From NCBI RefSeq assembly GCF_011440375.1, contig NZ_JAAOIR010000005.1:204450-268449 (forward strand): a DNA stretch of 64,000 nucleotides, read 5' to 3'. Made by a program: the position numbers and the translations under genes. The notes beneath the pieces are model-generated. The model was not told the origin of the DNA, did no database searches, and was given only the letters and a program-made list of their open reading frames with translations. Of this stretch, positions 17,767 through 28,174 are shown piece after piece. Source of the stretch: Halorubellus sp. JP-L1 (GTDB lineage: Archaea; Halobacteriota; Halobacteria; Halobacteriales; Natrialbaceae). Numbering within the stretch: position 1 is the stretch's first letter; every line of letters begins with the position of its first letter.

Positions 17767-18306
17767 GTGTCTTCGAGTGCTACGGCTGGGACGGCGGACC
17801 GCGTCCTCGACTTCGAGGGATTCCCGGGTCGTTGGGAGATACTCGAGACCACCGAGGACACCGACGGCGAGCGCTTCACGACCCGGATGCACCTCGACGA
17901 GCGGTCGGAACTCCCCACGCACGTGCATCCGAGCGCCGAGGAGGTCTACGCGGTCGAAGCGGGCGAACTCGAGGTGCAGGTCGACGGCGCGTGGTCGACG
18001 CTCGCCGCTGGCGAGCGCGTGATCATCCCCGCCGGGACCGAGCACGCGTTCCGGAACCCCGGCCCGGCCGAGGTCCGCAACGTGCATCGGCCGGCGATGC
18101 GGATCGAGGCGTTCTTCCGGCGGTTCCACGCCCTGAAGACCGAACGCGGCGTGTCGATGCCGCCCGAGGGCCTCCGCGCGACCATCCTCCTCGCGATGCT
18201 ATTCACGGAGTACGACGACGAACTCGTCGTCGCCGGCCCGCAACGCTGGGCGTTTGCGGCCCTGTCCGCCCTCGGACGCCTCCTCGGATACGACCTCCCC
18301 GACTGA
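17767..18306 (+). CDS. Cupin-domain protein
   Basis: A single-domain cupin followed by a helical C-terminus. Cupin motif 1 reads THVHPSAEEVYAVEAGELEV and motif 2 reads GERVIIPAGTEHAFRNPG, supplying His, His, Glu and His metal ligands. A small-molecule binding, isomerase or dioxygenase-like role is possible, but the substrate cannot be read. There is no good ATG: a GTG at 17767 starts just before the fold, and a TTG at 17740 is an alternative. The C-terminal 60 residues contain a short hydrophobic helix (WAFAALSALGRLLG). Confidence 0.75.
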   Translation: MSSSATAGTADRVLDFEGFPGRWEILETTEDTDGERFTTRMHLDERSELPTHVHPSAEEVYAVEAGELEVQVDGAWSTLAAGERVIIPAGTEHAFRNPGPAEVRNVHRPAMRIEAFFRRFHALKTERGVSMPPEGLRATILLAMLFTEYDDELVVAGPQRWAFAALSALGRLLGYDLPD

Positions 18307-18370
18307 CGGTCCGACCGGCCTCGTCCGTCGCTCCGGTATCCTCTTGTGCGACCCCCGACATGAAGGGGGT

Positions 18371-19381
18371 ATGGCCGCCATCGAACTTCGCGACGTGACC
18401 AAGCGCTTCGGCTCGGTCACGGCCCTCGACGGCCTCGACCTCACGGTCGAGGAGGGCGAGGTCTTCGGGTTTCTCGGACCGAACGGCGCGGGGAAGTCCA
18501 CGACGATCGACATCCTGCTCGACTACGTCCGCCCCTCTAGCGGGACCGCTCGCGTCTTCGGGCACGACGCCCAGGAGGAGCCGCGGTTCGTCCGCGACCG
18601 CGTCGGCATCCTCCCCGACGGCTACGGCGCGCTCGGGCGGATGACGGGCCGCGAACAGCTCGAGTTCACGATCGAGGCCCGACGCGGTCGCGAGCACCCC
18701 GACGAACTCCTGGAGCGCGTCGGACTCGCCGGTGACGGCGACCGCCAGGTCCGCACGTACTCGAAGGGGATGGCGCAGCGACTCATGCTCGGGATGGCGC
18801 TCGTCGGCGACCCCGACCTCCTCGTCCTCGACGAACCCACGACGGGTCTCGATCCCGCCGGCGCGCGCATGATGCGGGAGACGATCGATGACGCCGTCCG
18901 CGACGGCCAGACCGTGTTCTTCTCCAGTCACATCCTCGGACAGGTCGAGGCGGTCGCGGACCGCGTCGGCATCCTCTACGAAGGGCGAGTAGTCGCCGTC
19001 GACACCATCGACTCCCTGCGGGAGACCGCGGGCGCGACCGGCGGCGTCACCGTCACGCTCGACGACGCCCAGCACGACCGCAGCGCGAACGTCGCCTCTC
19101 TGGACGACCTCCGCGCGAGCGTCGCGGGCCTCGACGGCGTCGTGGACGTCCTCGTCGACGCCGACGAGGACGGGCGACCGACGGTCGACGCGAACTGTAC
19201 CGCCGCGGCGAAGGGCCGCGTCGTGAAGGCGTGCTTCGACGCCGGCGCGGACGTTCGCGACGTCGACACGCGCGAAGCCAGCCTCGAAGACCTGTTCGTC
19301 TCCTACACGAACGGCGAGACGCCCGCGGCGACGTCCACGACGACGGCCGGGACGACGCCCGCGGCGAGAGGTGAGGACTGA
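18371..19381 (+). CDS. ABC transporter ATP-binding protein (ABC-2 / NosF-like)
   Basis: Drives an ABC-2 type export system together with the next gene. Walker A GPNGAGKST is at residues 36-44, the signature YSKGMAQRL at about 130-138, Walker B LLVLDEP at 150-156 and the H-loop in SSHILGQ. The C-terminal 110 residues form the small alpha/beta domain common to exporters of this class. The start is the ATG at 18371, preceded by a G-rich ribosome-binding stretch within the inverted repeat acccccgacatgaagggggt. Its stop overlaps the permease start (TGATG). The substrate is unknown; the NosF/NosY resemblance suggests copper or membrane-protein maturation, but no nos genes are near. Confidence 0.92.
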   Translation: MAAIELRDVTKRFGSVTALDGLDLTVEEGEVFGFLGPNGAGKSTTIDILLDYVRPSSGTARVFGHDAQEEPRFVRDRVGILPDGYGALGRMTGREQLEFTIEARRGREHPDELLERVGLAGDGDRQVRTYSKGMAQRLMLGMALVGDPDLLVLDEPTTGLDPAGARMMRETIDDAVRDGQTVFFSSHILGQVEAVADRVGILYEGRVVAVDTIDSLRETAGATGGVTVTLDDAQHDRSANVASLDDLRASVAGLDGVVDVLVDADEDGRPTVDANCTAAAKGRVVKACFDAGADVRDVDTREASLEDLFVSYTNGETPAATSTTTAGTTPAARGED

Positions 19382-20217
19382 TGTGGCGACTCGTCGCACG
19401 CAAGGACGTCCGGGATAGCATCCGGGAACGCCACCTCCACATCGGCGCGGGCCTGTTCACGATCGTCGGCCTCATCGCGGGCTTCGTCTACGCGGACAGC
19501 TACGACCCGACGTACGTCGACCAGCCCGGCGTCCAGTTCCTCGGCGTCCTCGTCGGCGTCAGCCTCTTCCTCGTCCCGATCACCGCGCTCATGCTCGCGC
19601 AGGGCCGGATCGTCGACAAGCGCAGTCGCGGCGAACTCGTCGTCCTCCTCGGGATGCCGTTCTCGCGACGCGACGTCGTCGTCGGGAGTCTCGCCGGGCG
19701 CGCCGCCGTCACCGCGGCGGTCGTCGCGTGCCTGTTCGCGTTCGCGACCGGCGTCGCCGCGCTCATGCTCGCCCCCATCCCGCTCGCGCGACTCGTCGCC
19801 GCGCTCGTCGTCTTCGCCGCGTTCGGCGCGCTCTTCGTCTCCATCGGGACCGGCATCTCCGCGGCCGTCGCCGGCACGACCCGCGCCGCCGTGGGCGCCG
19901 TCGGCGTCTACCTCTTCTTCGTCTTCCGCCTCCACAACATCGTCTGGGAGCTCCTCGTCAAGGGCGTCTATGGCGCGGACAACGTCCCGCGAGCGCTCAT
20001 GCCGGTCGTCGCACAGCTCGGGCCGTTCGCAGCACTCCGGAACGTCGTCGTCGGCATCTACCCGCCGATCGCGGGCGCGTTCGGGTACTTCGGTGGACCG
20101 CCACCGACCGACATCACGCTGTTCGCGACGCCGTCCGTCGGCGTCCTCGTCCTCGCGCTCTGGGCGACCGTCCCGCTCTACCTCGGCCTCCAGCGCTTCG
20201 AAGGGGCGGACCTGTGA
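19381..20217 (+). CDS. ABC-2 type permease (NosY-like)
   Basis: Membrane partner of the preceding ATPase, 278 residues with six predicted membrane segments (around 21-38, 53-75, 103-130, 135-160, 165-182 and 244-265). It contains SRGELVVLLGMPFSRRDVVV, the cytoplasmic stretch typical of this family. Its ATG overlaps the ATPase stop codon, indicating translational coupling. The long loop between segments 5 and 6 carries the sequence YPPIAGAFGYFGGPPP. Confidence 0.9.
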   Translation: MWRLVARKDVRDSIRERHLHIGAGLFTIVGLIAGFVYADSYDPTYVDQPGVQFLGVLVGVSLFLVPITALMLAQGRIVDKRSRGELVVLLGMPFSRRDVVVGSLAGRAAVTAAVVACLFAFATGVAALMLAPIPLARLVAALVVFAAFGALFVSIGTGISAAVAGTTRAAVGAVGVYLFFVFRLHNIVWELLVKGVYGADNVPRALMPVVAQLGPFAALRNVVVGIYPPIAGAFGYFGGPPPTDITLFATPSVGVLVLALWATVPLYLGLQRFEGADL

Positions 20218-20248
20218 CCGCGCTCGCCGGTCGTCGAGGTGGGAGGCG

Positions 20249-20917
20249 GTGACCGCGACCCTGACGTGCTTCGTCGACGACGAGGCGCGACGCCGAGTCG
20301 CGAAGCTCCGCGCTCGCGCGTTCGTCGGCCCCGCTCCGGGCGTCGTCGCGTTCGACGGCGACGGTCGACTCGTCGTACACCTCCCCGACGGCACGGAGGC
20401 GAACGCTCGCGCACTCGCCGGGCACGTCCTCGCGCCCGGGGAACGCGCCGCTGCCATCGTCACCGGGGACGACGCGAACGCGCTCGGCTACGTCTACCAG
20501 GGTCGGGACGGCGGCGGCGTTCAGCGCCTCGCCGCAGAGCTCGGAGACGGTGGTGACGCCGGCAGCGACGCGCGCGCCGCCATCCAGCGCCAGTTCGGCC
20601 TGGACGTGCTCGCGGACGGGACCGGGCTCCGCGAACGCCTCCGCCGCGAGTACGGCGACGACCACGTCCGGTACGACGAACTCCACTTCTACGCGCAGCA
20701 ACTCGCCGACGCCACCGACCCCGACACCGGCCTTCGACGCGCCGCCGTCCGGAACGACCCCGAAGCGCGCGTCCGCGAGGTCGTCGCCGAGATCGACGAC
20801 GACGCGCTCACCGCCGCGCTCGACGCCGAGGACTGGGAGTGGCTCGCCGGCCTCGCCGCCGATCACACCACCAGACCACCGGTCGCGTACGAACCCGACC
20901 ACCACGACGTCGTCTGA
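20249..20917 (+). CDS. Uncharacterised haloarchaeal soluble protein
   Basis: A 222-residue acidic protein starting VTATLTCFVDDEARRRVAKL at a GTG preceded by gggagg. No motif for a known enzyme is visible. The N-terminal 90 residues look alpha/beta (GVVAFDGDGRLVVHLPDGTE), and the C-terminus is helical with FYAQQLAD and EDWEWLAGL. It lies 31 bases after the ABC-2 permease on the same strand, so it may be the third gene of that operon. The next DNA downstream is the low-G+C patch. Confidence 0.6.
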   Translation: MTATLTCFVDDEARRRVAKLRARAFVGPAPGVVAFDGDGRLVVHLPDGTEANARALAGHVLAPGERAAAIVTGDDANALGYVYQGRDGGGVQRLAAELGDGGDAGSDARAAIQRQFGLDVLADGTGLRERLRREYGDDHVRYDELHFYAQQLADATDPDTGLRRAAVRNDPEARVREVVAEIDDDALTAALDAEDWEWLAGLAADHTTRPPVAYEPDHHDVV

Positions 20918-20988
20918 TTCGTTGCGTTCGAGAAGGCTGTCATAGACGGATTCACAAGATGTTGTTTGCACCCGGAATTCGGAGGAAT

Positions 20989-21004
20989 ATCCGTTAGAAC
21001 GGAT
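20989..21004. terminator. Short inverted repeat after the 61-residue ORF
   Basis: atccgtt-ag-aacggat, 7-bp arms, just past the stop codon of the minus-strand ORF ending at 21009. It could act as a terminator hairpin or a protein-binding site. No strong T-run follows. Confidence 0.3.
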
Positions 21005-21008
21005 GTGC

Positions 21009-21194
21009 TTATTGACCACGGTCACTCTGTAAGAGCGAAGTGACGTTCGGGATGCCGTGCCGAATACAGAGCACGTATCCCGCAAGATACAGCCCGAAGC
21101 GTGCTACTGGATCGTTCAATACAGCAGAAAAATCAGGATAGAAGTACGTTCGATCTGGCATGGACGAGCGAAACAGGCGATAGGTACGTTGCAT
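21009..21194 (-). CDS. Possible small protein cotranscribed with the DUF389-like gene
   Basis: A 61-residue ORF that begins 5 bases after the DUF389-type stop codon. An internal Met at residue 12 is an alternative start. It has one short hydrophobic stretch (ARFGLYLAGYVLCI). The position and tight spacing favour a real gene, but no homologue is recognised. Low G+C like its neighbour. Confidence 0.45.
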   Translation of the reverse strand: MQRTYRLFRSSMPDRTYFYPDFSAVLNDPVARFGLYLAGYVLCIRHGIPNVTSLLQSDRGQ

Positions 21195-21199
21195 GCCTA

Positions 21200-21877
21200 T
21201 TAGCCCGTGTGTGCTTTACTATCGCCACGAGTGTGGAGCCAGAGTGTTAGCGTCCCAGTTATCACGACCATGCCTGCATTTACGACGAGTAAGAGTAAGC
21301 CGCCACTGGCCCTAGCAGGCGCTCGTGACAGTAATGTTATTCCCCCAGCAGCTGCGGCCGGGACGAGTGCGAGGGCAGCGACGACGCCGACTAGCGTGTC
21401 TGTCCGTTCTTCGTCGGTCGCTATCCCTGCCGCGATACCCGCTGCGGCAGCGGCAAGGACGCTGTACCAGCCGGCCGTAATGCGCTCCTCAAGTAGTGGT
21501 TTCTCGATGAGGTTCTCCGCAGGTGGGAGGACTCCTGTCATGTTCAGTATCACTGTCGTTACCATCGCTCCAGCAGTTGCAGCCGAAAGACCGCCGAACG
21601 CGACTACGGCCCCGAATCCAGCTCGCTTCAGCCGGTTGGAAGCAATGCCAGCGGAAACGAGTTCCAATGGCGTCAATGCAGGGGCAATGACCATCGCGCC
21701 GATGAGGATTGGAATCGAGTTGGTTAGGAGAGCCACGCCAGCGAGCACACCGGACATCGTCATCAAAACAAGATACGACGTATCAAGCCCGACCTGTTCG
21801 TAGAGGTTCTCGCACTTTTCGCTAAGTGAGACTCGGGGACACACATCGAAGAAATACGGGCGTGTCGGTTGAATCAA
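21200..21877 (-). CDS. DUF389-type hydrophobic membrane protein
   Basis: A protein of up to 225 residues with about five to six membrane segments. The segment SIPILIGAMVIAPALTPLEL is the hallmark of the DUF389 family of unknown function. Only the membrane part is present; the N-terminal cytoplasmic domain of longer family members is missing. No ATG is available at the right place: TTG at 21877 gives the full frame, a GTG 11 codons later gives a shorter one, and internal ATGs lie in the first membrane segment. G+C is well below the window mean, so recent acquisition is likely. Function unknown. Confidence 0.7.
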   Translation of the reverse strand: MIQPTRPYFFDVCPRVSLSEKCENLYEQVGLDTSYLVLMTMSGVLAGVALLTNSIPILIGAMVIAPALTPLELVSAGIASNRLKRAGFGAVVAFGGLSAATAGAMVTTVILNMTGVLPPAENLIEKPLLEERITAGWYSVLAAAAAGIAAGIATDEERTDTLVGVVAALALVPAAAAGGITLLSRAPARASGGLLLLVVNAGMVVITGTLTLWLHTRGDSKAHTG

Positions 21878-22074
21878 TTGCGACTATGCGAGAGTGCCTA
21901 ATAATGGAGCACCTCCCGCAAGATTCCGCTCTCGTTCGCCCCATCTATCCTCTGATCTCGTGCGCAGTTTCTGACAAAACCGAAGTGGCTACAATTCGTC
22001 GCGTTATGTCCTTCGTCTGTATCTAACGAATCGATCTATACTGTTGGTGGATGTAAGAATAGTTCTATGACACT
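21878..22074. other. AT-rich intergenic DNA, no gene seen
   Basis: Low-G+C sequence between the DUF389-type gene and the gene remnant downstream of ligA. It probably contains the DUF389 promoter (taattgatt-like stretches near 21875-21905). I see no complete gene, tRNA or terminal repeat. Confidence 0.5.
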
Positions 22075-22308
22075 CTATGTCGATGCCAAATCGATATGTT
22101 TCCAGACGTCCTCCTCTTGAGCATGCCGACCGAAGATGACGGTCGAGAGGGCGTCTTCGACGATTTCGATCCCGTCGACGTCGGGGAGACGAACGCCGTG
22201 GCGGCCGAACGCGACTTCGGAACCGAGTAGGGCCGAACTTCCGTCGACTGCTCGAAACGGCCCTCGGTTCCGGAATACTGAACTGTCAGTCGACGTCTCA
22301 ACCGTGCG
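22075..22308 (-). pseudogene. In-frame coding-like remnant directly after the ligA stop codon
   Basis: After the ligA TAG the same frame stays open for 77 more codons to a second TAG. The translated segment is protein-like: SSALLGSEVAFGRHGVRL at about codons 22-39, then DGIEIVEDALSTVIFGRH and ending QEEDVWKHIDLAST. There is no good start codon at its head, so it looks like the 3' fragment of a lost gene rather than an extension of ligase, whose own end is normal. Lower G+C than ligA. The parent family is not recognised. Confidence 0.45.
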
Positions 22309-24471
<2,163 letters not shown>

Positions 24472-24527
24472 TTACGGCCGCATCCGCCTAAAACGCTCGC
24501 GATTCCCGCGACGCCGCCAGCACGAAC

Positions 24528-24818
24528 TCAGTTGATGTGGCCTTCCTCGCGCAACTGCTCGGCGGCCTGCTTCTCGTACCGGTGCGTGATGTCCGCCTTC
24601 TCGTCCTGCCAGTCCCACGGGTCGACGAGCACGACGTCGTCCTCGCGGATCCACACGCGCTTCTGCATCTTCCCCGGAATCCTGGCCGTTCGCTCCACGC
24701 CGTCCGCGCACCTGACTTTCACCCGGTTCGCGCCGAGCATATCGGTCACCGTCGCGAACACCTCGTCGTCGTCGGGCATCCGGAGGTCCGTCCGTCCCCC
24801 GTCGTCGTTGTCGCTCAT
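24528..24818 (-). CDS. eif1A: Translation initiation factor aIF-1A
   Basis: Binds the small ribosomal subunit A-site region during initiation. A 96-residue protein with the S1-like OB fold: [19 protein letters not shown] and [20 protein letters not shown] are diagnostic. A longer open frame upstream is not coding; the ATG at 24818 gives the standard N-terminal tail. It lies 65 bases before ligA on the same strand. Confidence 0.96.
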   Translation of the reverse strand: MSDNDDGGRTDLRMPDDDEVFATVTDMLGANRVKVRCADGVERTARIPGKMQKRVWIREDDVVLVDPWDWQDEKADITHRYEKQAAEQLREEGHIN

Positions 24819-24839
24819 ACCACCCGATTCTCGCGCGAC

Positions 24840-24847
24840 GTTTTTAA
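24840..24847 (-). promoter_or_regulatory. TATA-like box of the aIF-1A gene
   Basis: Minus-strand cttaaaaa lies about 25 bases before the ATG at 24818, consistent with a leaderless transcript. Confidence 0.45.
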
Positions 24848-24898
24848 GCAGTTCCCTCGCAGTCGACACCGCCGGAACTCGGTCGTCTCGGACCGGCA

Positions 24899-24906
24899 GG
24901 TTTAGG
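24899..24906 (+). promoter_or_regulatory. TATA-like box of the 72-residue membrane protein gene
   Basis: ggtttagg lies about 28 bases before the ATG at 24931. Confidence 0.4.
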
Positions 24907-24930
24907 CCGTCCGGCCCAGCAACCCCGTCC

Positions 24931-25149
24931 ATGAGCCAACGCAGCGGCGGACTCGGACGCATGCGGAAGATGCTCGGCATCTCGGGACTCTTCGGCCTCC
25001 TCTGCATCGTCGGCGGGATCGCACTCGTCGCCGATGCCAACCTCCAGGTCGCAGCAGGCATCGCCATCGTCCTCGCCGGCCTCGGCTTCCTCGTCCGCGC
25101 CATGATCAAGGGCGTCATGGGCATGATGGGCATGGGCGGCATGATGTGA
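24931..25149 (+). CDS. Small haloarchaeal membrane protein with Met/Gly-rich tail
   Basis: A 72-residue protein with two membrane segments (about 16-34 and 38-58) ending in the repeat [10 protein letters not shown]. Similar short proteins with a Gly/Met tail are common in haloarchaea and have no known function. The start is supported by the TATA-like box 28 bases upstream. It is divergent from the aIF-1A gene. Confidence 0.7.
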   Translation: MSQRSGGLGRMRKMLGISGLFGLLCIVGGIALVADANLQVAAGIAIVLAGLGFLVRAMIKGVMGMMGMGGMM

Positions 25150-25314
25150 GTCGAGGAGAGAACGCAGCGCGTCTCGAAGTTCGCTCGCCGAAGCCGATCT
25201 CGTCCGGACTCTCTCGAAACGGTCGATAGCGATGCAACGCGAACCGATGGGCGCTCGCCCGTCCGCGGGAGAACGGTTCAGAAAACCTATTACTCGACGG
25301 TGGGGCCGACGGAC

Positions 25315-25749
25315 ATGGAGACTGCTCCACTGTCGCCCGACGACGAAGCCCTCATCGAGCGAATCACGGAGACGAACGAGCGCACGTTCGACGCGGAGTT
25401 CTTCGACGGCGCACACGTCGTCGCCGCCGGGGTTCGGACGACGGACGGCTCGGTGTACGAGGGCGTGAGCTTGCCGGCGAGCGTCGGGCGAGCGTCGATG
25501 TGCGGCGAACCCGTCGCGGTCGGCTCCGCGATCGCCGACGGATACGGCCACGACGACGTCGAGACCAGCGTCGCCGTCGCATACCCGATGCCGTCCCACG
25601 ACGAGGACGACGCCCGAGTCATCCCGCCGTGCGGGAGTTGCCGAGAACTGCTGGCGGACTACAACGAATCGATGCGGGTCGTCGTCCCCGTCGACGGAGA
25701 AAACCGGATCGCTCGCGCGATCGATCTGCTCCCTACGCGAACGTGGTAA
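25315..25749 (+). CDS. Cytidine-deaminase-like zinc protein
   Basis: A 144-residue protein of the cytidine/blasticidin-S deaminase fold. The zinc site is recognisable as CGEPVAVGSAIADG and PPCGSCRELLADY, giving the PCxxC cysteine pair. The first motif reads C-G-E rather than the usual H/C-A-E, so the first ligand is cysteine and the general base E is kept. It is probably a nucleoside or base deaminase; the substrate cannot be decided. An in-frame GTG five codons earlier is an alternative start. The short length fits free-nucleoside deaminases. Confidence 0.8.
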   Translation: METAPLSPDDEALIERITETNERTFDAEFFDGAHVVAAGVRTTDGSVYEGVSLPASVGRASMCGEPVAVGSAIADGYGHDDVETSVAVAYPMPSHDEDDARVIPPCGSCRELLADYNESMRVVVPVDGENRIARAIDLLPTRTW

Positions 25750-25868
25750 CTGGAGGCCCCCTACCCACCGCTCAGTTCCCCCGAACCCGCATCGGGTACA
25801 CACCGAGGAACCGCCGTCGTTCCACGGCGGAGGATGGGTTTGATATCACTCCTCGCGTAGGGTGACGT

Positions 25869-26066
25869 ATGGATACCGGCCAGTTGAAGGAACTCGTTCC
25901 GCACTACCTCGCGATGATACTCCTCGTCTTCGGCGTGCTCACCGTCGTCCGTACGGCTGTCGGCGACCTCGGCTTCTGGAGCGAACTGGTGGTCGTCGCC
26001 GCCATCGCGTTCGCGTACCGCCCCGTCGTGGTCCGACTCGGCGTCGCTCCGAGCGTCTGGGAGTAA
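25869..26066 (+). CDS. Small haloarchaeal membrane protein
   Basis: A 65-residue protein with two hydrophobic segments (about 13-30 and 38-58) and a short hydrophilic end. Starts ATG at 25869 right after a gtagggtgacgt stretch. No known function. It is convergent with the DUF460 gene. Confidence 0.65.
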   Translation: MDTGQLKELVPHYLAMILLVFGVLTVVRTAVGDLGFWSELVVVAAIAFAYRPVVVRLGVAPSVWE

Positions 26067-26102
26067 GCAGCCGCGGGCTGGCGCTGGCCGGCGGCTGGTT
26101 GG

Positions 26103-28115
26103 TCAGCTCCGTCGTTGCTCTTTCTTCTGTTCGGCGCGGTGCTCGCTGATGAGCTGGTCGAGCTGTTCGGCCTTCTGCTCCTTCCGCCGCGCTGCGGCGC
26201 GGTCGTGCCAGTCGTCGACGACCGCGTCGACGTCGCTCTCGCGGGCGACCGCGAGCTCGTCGACCTCCTGCATCGCGACGTCGTCGGCGGGCCCGACCGG
26301 GATCTCGTGCTCGAACAGGACCGCGTCCGCCGCGTCCGACAGGCCGCCGTCGCCGACGAGGACCACGCGTGGCTCGAACGCGGCGAGCTTCTCCGCGGTC
26401 GACCGCCCCGCCCCCGCGGCGTCGCGGAGGAAGACCACGTCGTCGCTCGCCAGCCCGTACGCGTCGTGCGCGTCGTCGATCGCGGCCCGCGTGAACTCGT
26501 CGACGGGCTTCACCGGCACCAGGCCCTGCTTCGTCTCCTCGACGTCCGCGAAGTTCGAGTGATCGAGCTTCCAGAGCTCCTTCAGGCGGTCGAGCTTCCC
26601 CTCGAGTTCGTCGATGCGGTCCTCGCGGTCGTCGACCTCGCGCTCGAGCGCGTCGTTCCGTCGCTTCAACCGCGATACCGTCCGGCGCTCGCGGGCGTCC
26701 CGGCGTTCCTCGCGACGCGACTCCTCGAGTTCGCCCTCGAGTTCCGCGATGCGGTCGTCCTTCTCCGCGACGGTCTCCTCCAGGTCGTCGACGTGCTCCT
26801 GGAGGCGGTCGACCTGCCGTTCGAGGGTCTTGATGCGCTTTTCCTCCGCGGACAGCTCGCGCTCGACGTGCTCGGTGTCGTCGTCGCCGTCGCCGCCGTC
26901 CTCGTCCGCGGTCAGGTCCTCGACGACCGCCTCGACGGACTCGTCGCCCGCGACGACCCGAGCGGTCACCTCGCCGCTGTCGTACCGCGGTGGCGTCTTC
27001 CGCGCGACGCGCTCGAACTGGTCCTCGTGGTCGTCGAACGCGAACAACGCGGCGGCGAGCGCGTCCCGCTCGTGGTCGTTCTCGTACCCCTCCGAACGCG
27101 TCCTGTGCTGCTTCTCGTCGACCGGGAGGTCCGAGTCCGGGATCCATCCGGCGGCGTCGAAGCTCCGCCGGATCTTCTCGACCGTGTTCGGCATCGGCGT
27201 CACGTCCGCCGCCACCACGATCGGACGACCGCGTTCGACGATCCACTCGATGACCGCCGCCGTGTCCGCCGTCCTGGTCGAGAGCACGTCCAGCACGGTG
27301 CCGTCGAGGCCGACGATCGCGACCGCGGTGGTCGTGCCGGGGTCGACGCCGACGACGACGTGGTCGCGGCGCTTCGCGAGCGGCTCGAACTCGATGCCGT
27401 CCCGGCGCTCGCGCTCGATCTCCACGCGCACGTCCCCCGACCGATGCCGGCTGACCGGGATGTCCTGCGGGCGGCCCTCGACGTGAAAGAGCGCCTGCGA
27501 GAACCCGCCGTACTTCTCCGTGACCTCGCGCTCGTACTCCAGGCCGGCGTCGTCGAGTTCGGATTCGACCTCGCGGGTGCGGGCCTTCACGCTCCCGTGG
27601 ATGCGTCGCGTGTACCGGTCCTCGGACCAGCCGCCCTTCCCCGTCGACCGGCCGCGCGAGACCTTCACGGTGGTCTCGTCGGTGAACGCCGACACCTCCA
27701 CGCCGACGTTCGCCGCCGCGAGCCGGGCCGCGGCCTCCGCCTCCTGCATCGGTTGCTTCCCGTACGGGACGCCGTGGCGCTTCGCGACTCTGGAGAGGGG
27801 CTCGGGCTGCTCCGCGCCAGTCACCTGCACGAGCTTCGTGCCCGCCGGAAGCTCGCCGAGGAAGTGCACGAGCGCGTCCTTGTCCGCGGCGAGCTCGTAC
27901 ATGTTGTCGGTCGCGACGATGCCGGGCTCCTCGCTCGCGATGCGTCGCCGGAGCTTGCGCAACGTCACGACGTCCCGCTCGACGTCGTAGCCCTCGCCGT
28001 CCTCGCTCGCCTCCAGGACGACGAGCGCGTACGACGGCGCGTCCCCGCGAACGTCCCCGCTCTGGACGTCGACGCCGAACACGACGCTGTCGAGCGCGCT
28101 GGTTCTCGCACTCAC
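26103..28115 (-). CDS. DUF460-family archaeal protein, RNase H/RuvC-like with coiled coil
   Basis: A 670-residue archaeal protein. An N-terminal domain with VVFGVDVQSGD and a central domain HVVVGVDPGTTTAVAIVG both look like RNase H-fold strands with an acidic residue. The DPGTTT element at about residue 248 resembles the first catalytic Asp of RuvC-like nucleases. A long coiled coil (about 405-500) and a C-terminal alpha/beta domain that starts near WKLDHSNF follow. The biochemical role is not established in this family; a nucleic-acid function is inferred from the fold. The start is a GTG at 28115, 59 bases after rnz, so the two are probably cotranscribed. Confidence 0.85.
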   Translation of the reverse strand: MSARTSALDSVVFGVDVQSGDVRGDAPSYALVVLEASEDGEGYDVERDVVTLRKLRRRIASEEPGIVATDNMYELAADKDALVHFLGELPAGTKLVQVTGAEQPEPLSRVAKRHGVPYGKQPMQEAEAAARLAAANVGVEVSAFTDETTVKVSRGRSTGKGGWSEDRYTRRIHGSVKARTREVESELDDAGLEYEREVTEKYGGFSQALFHVEGRPQDIPVSRHRSGDVRVEIERERRDGIEFEPLAKRRDHVVVGVDPGTTTAVAIVGLDGTVLDVLSTRTADTAAVIEWIVERGRPIVVAADVTPMPNTVEKIRRSFDAAGWIPDSDLPVDEKQHRTRSEGYENDHERDALAAALFAFDDHEDQFERVARKTPPRYDSGEVTARVVAGDESVEAVVEDLTADEDGGDGDDDTEHVERELSAEEKRIKTLERQVDRLQEHVDDLEETVAEKDDRIAELEGELEESRREERRDARERRTVSRLKRRNDALEREVDDREDRIDELEGKLDRLKELWKLDHSNFADVEETKQGLVPVKPVDEFTRAAIDDAHDAYGLASDDVVFLRDAAGAGRSTAEKLAAFEPRVVLVGDGGLSDAADAVLFEHEIPVGPADDVAMQEVDELAVARESDVDAVVDDWHDRAAARRKEQKAEQLDQLISEHRAEQKKEQRRS

Positions 28116-28174
28116 TGCTCGACGATTGGGGCGAGACGCAGATAAGTGCCGCGGGGCCAGCGGTTTCGCGCGAG

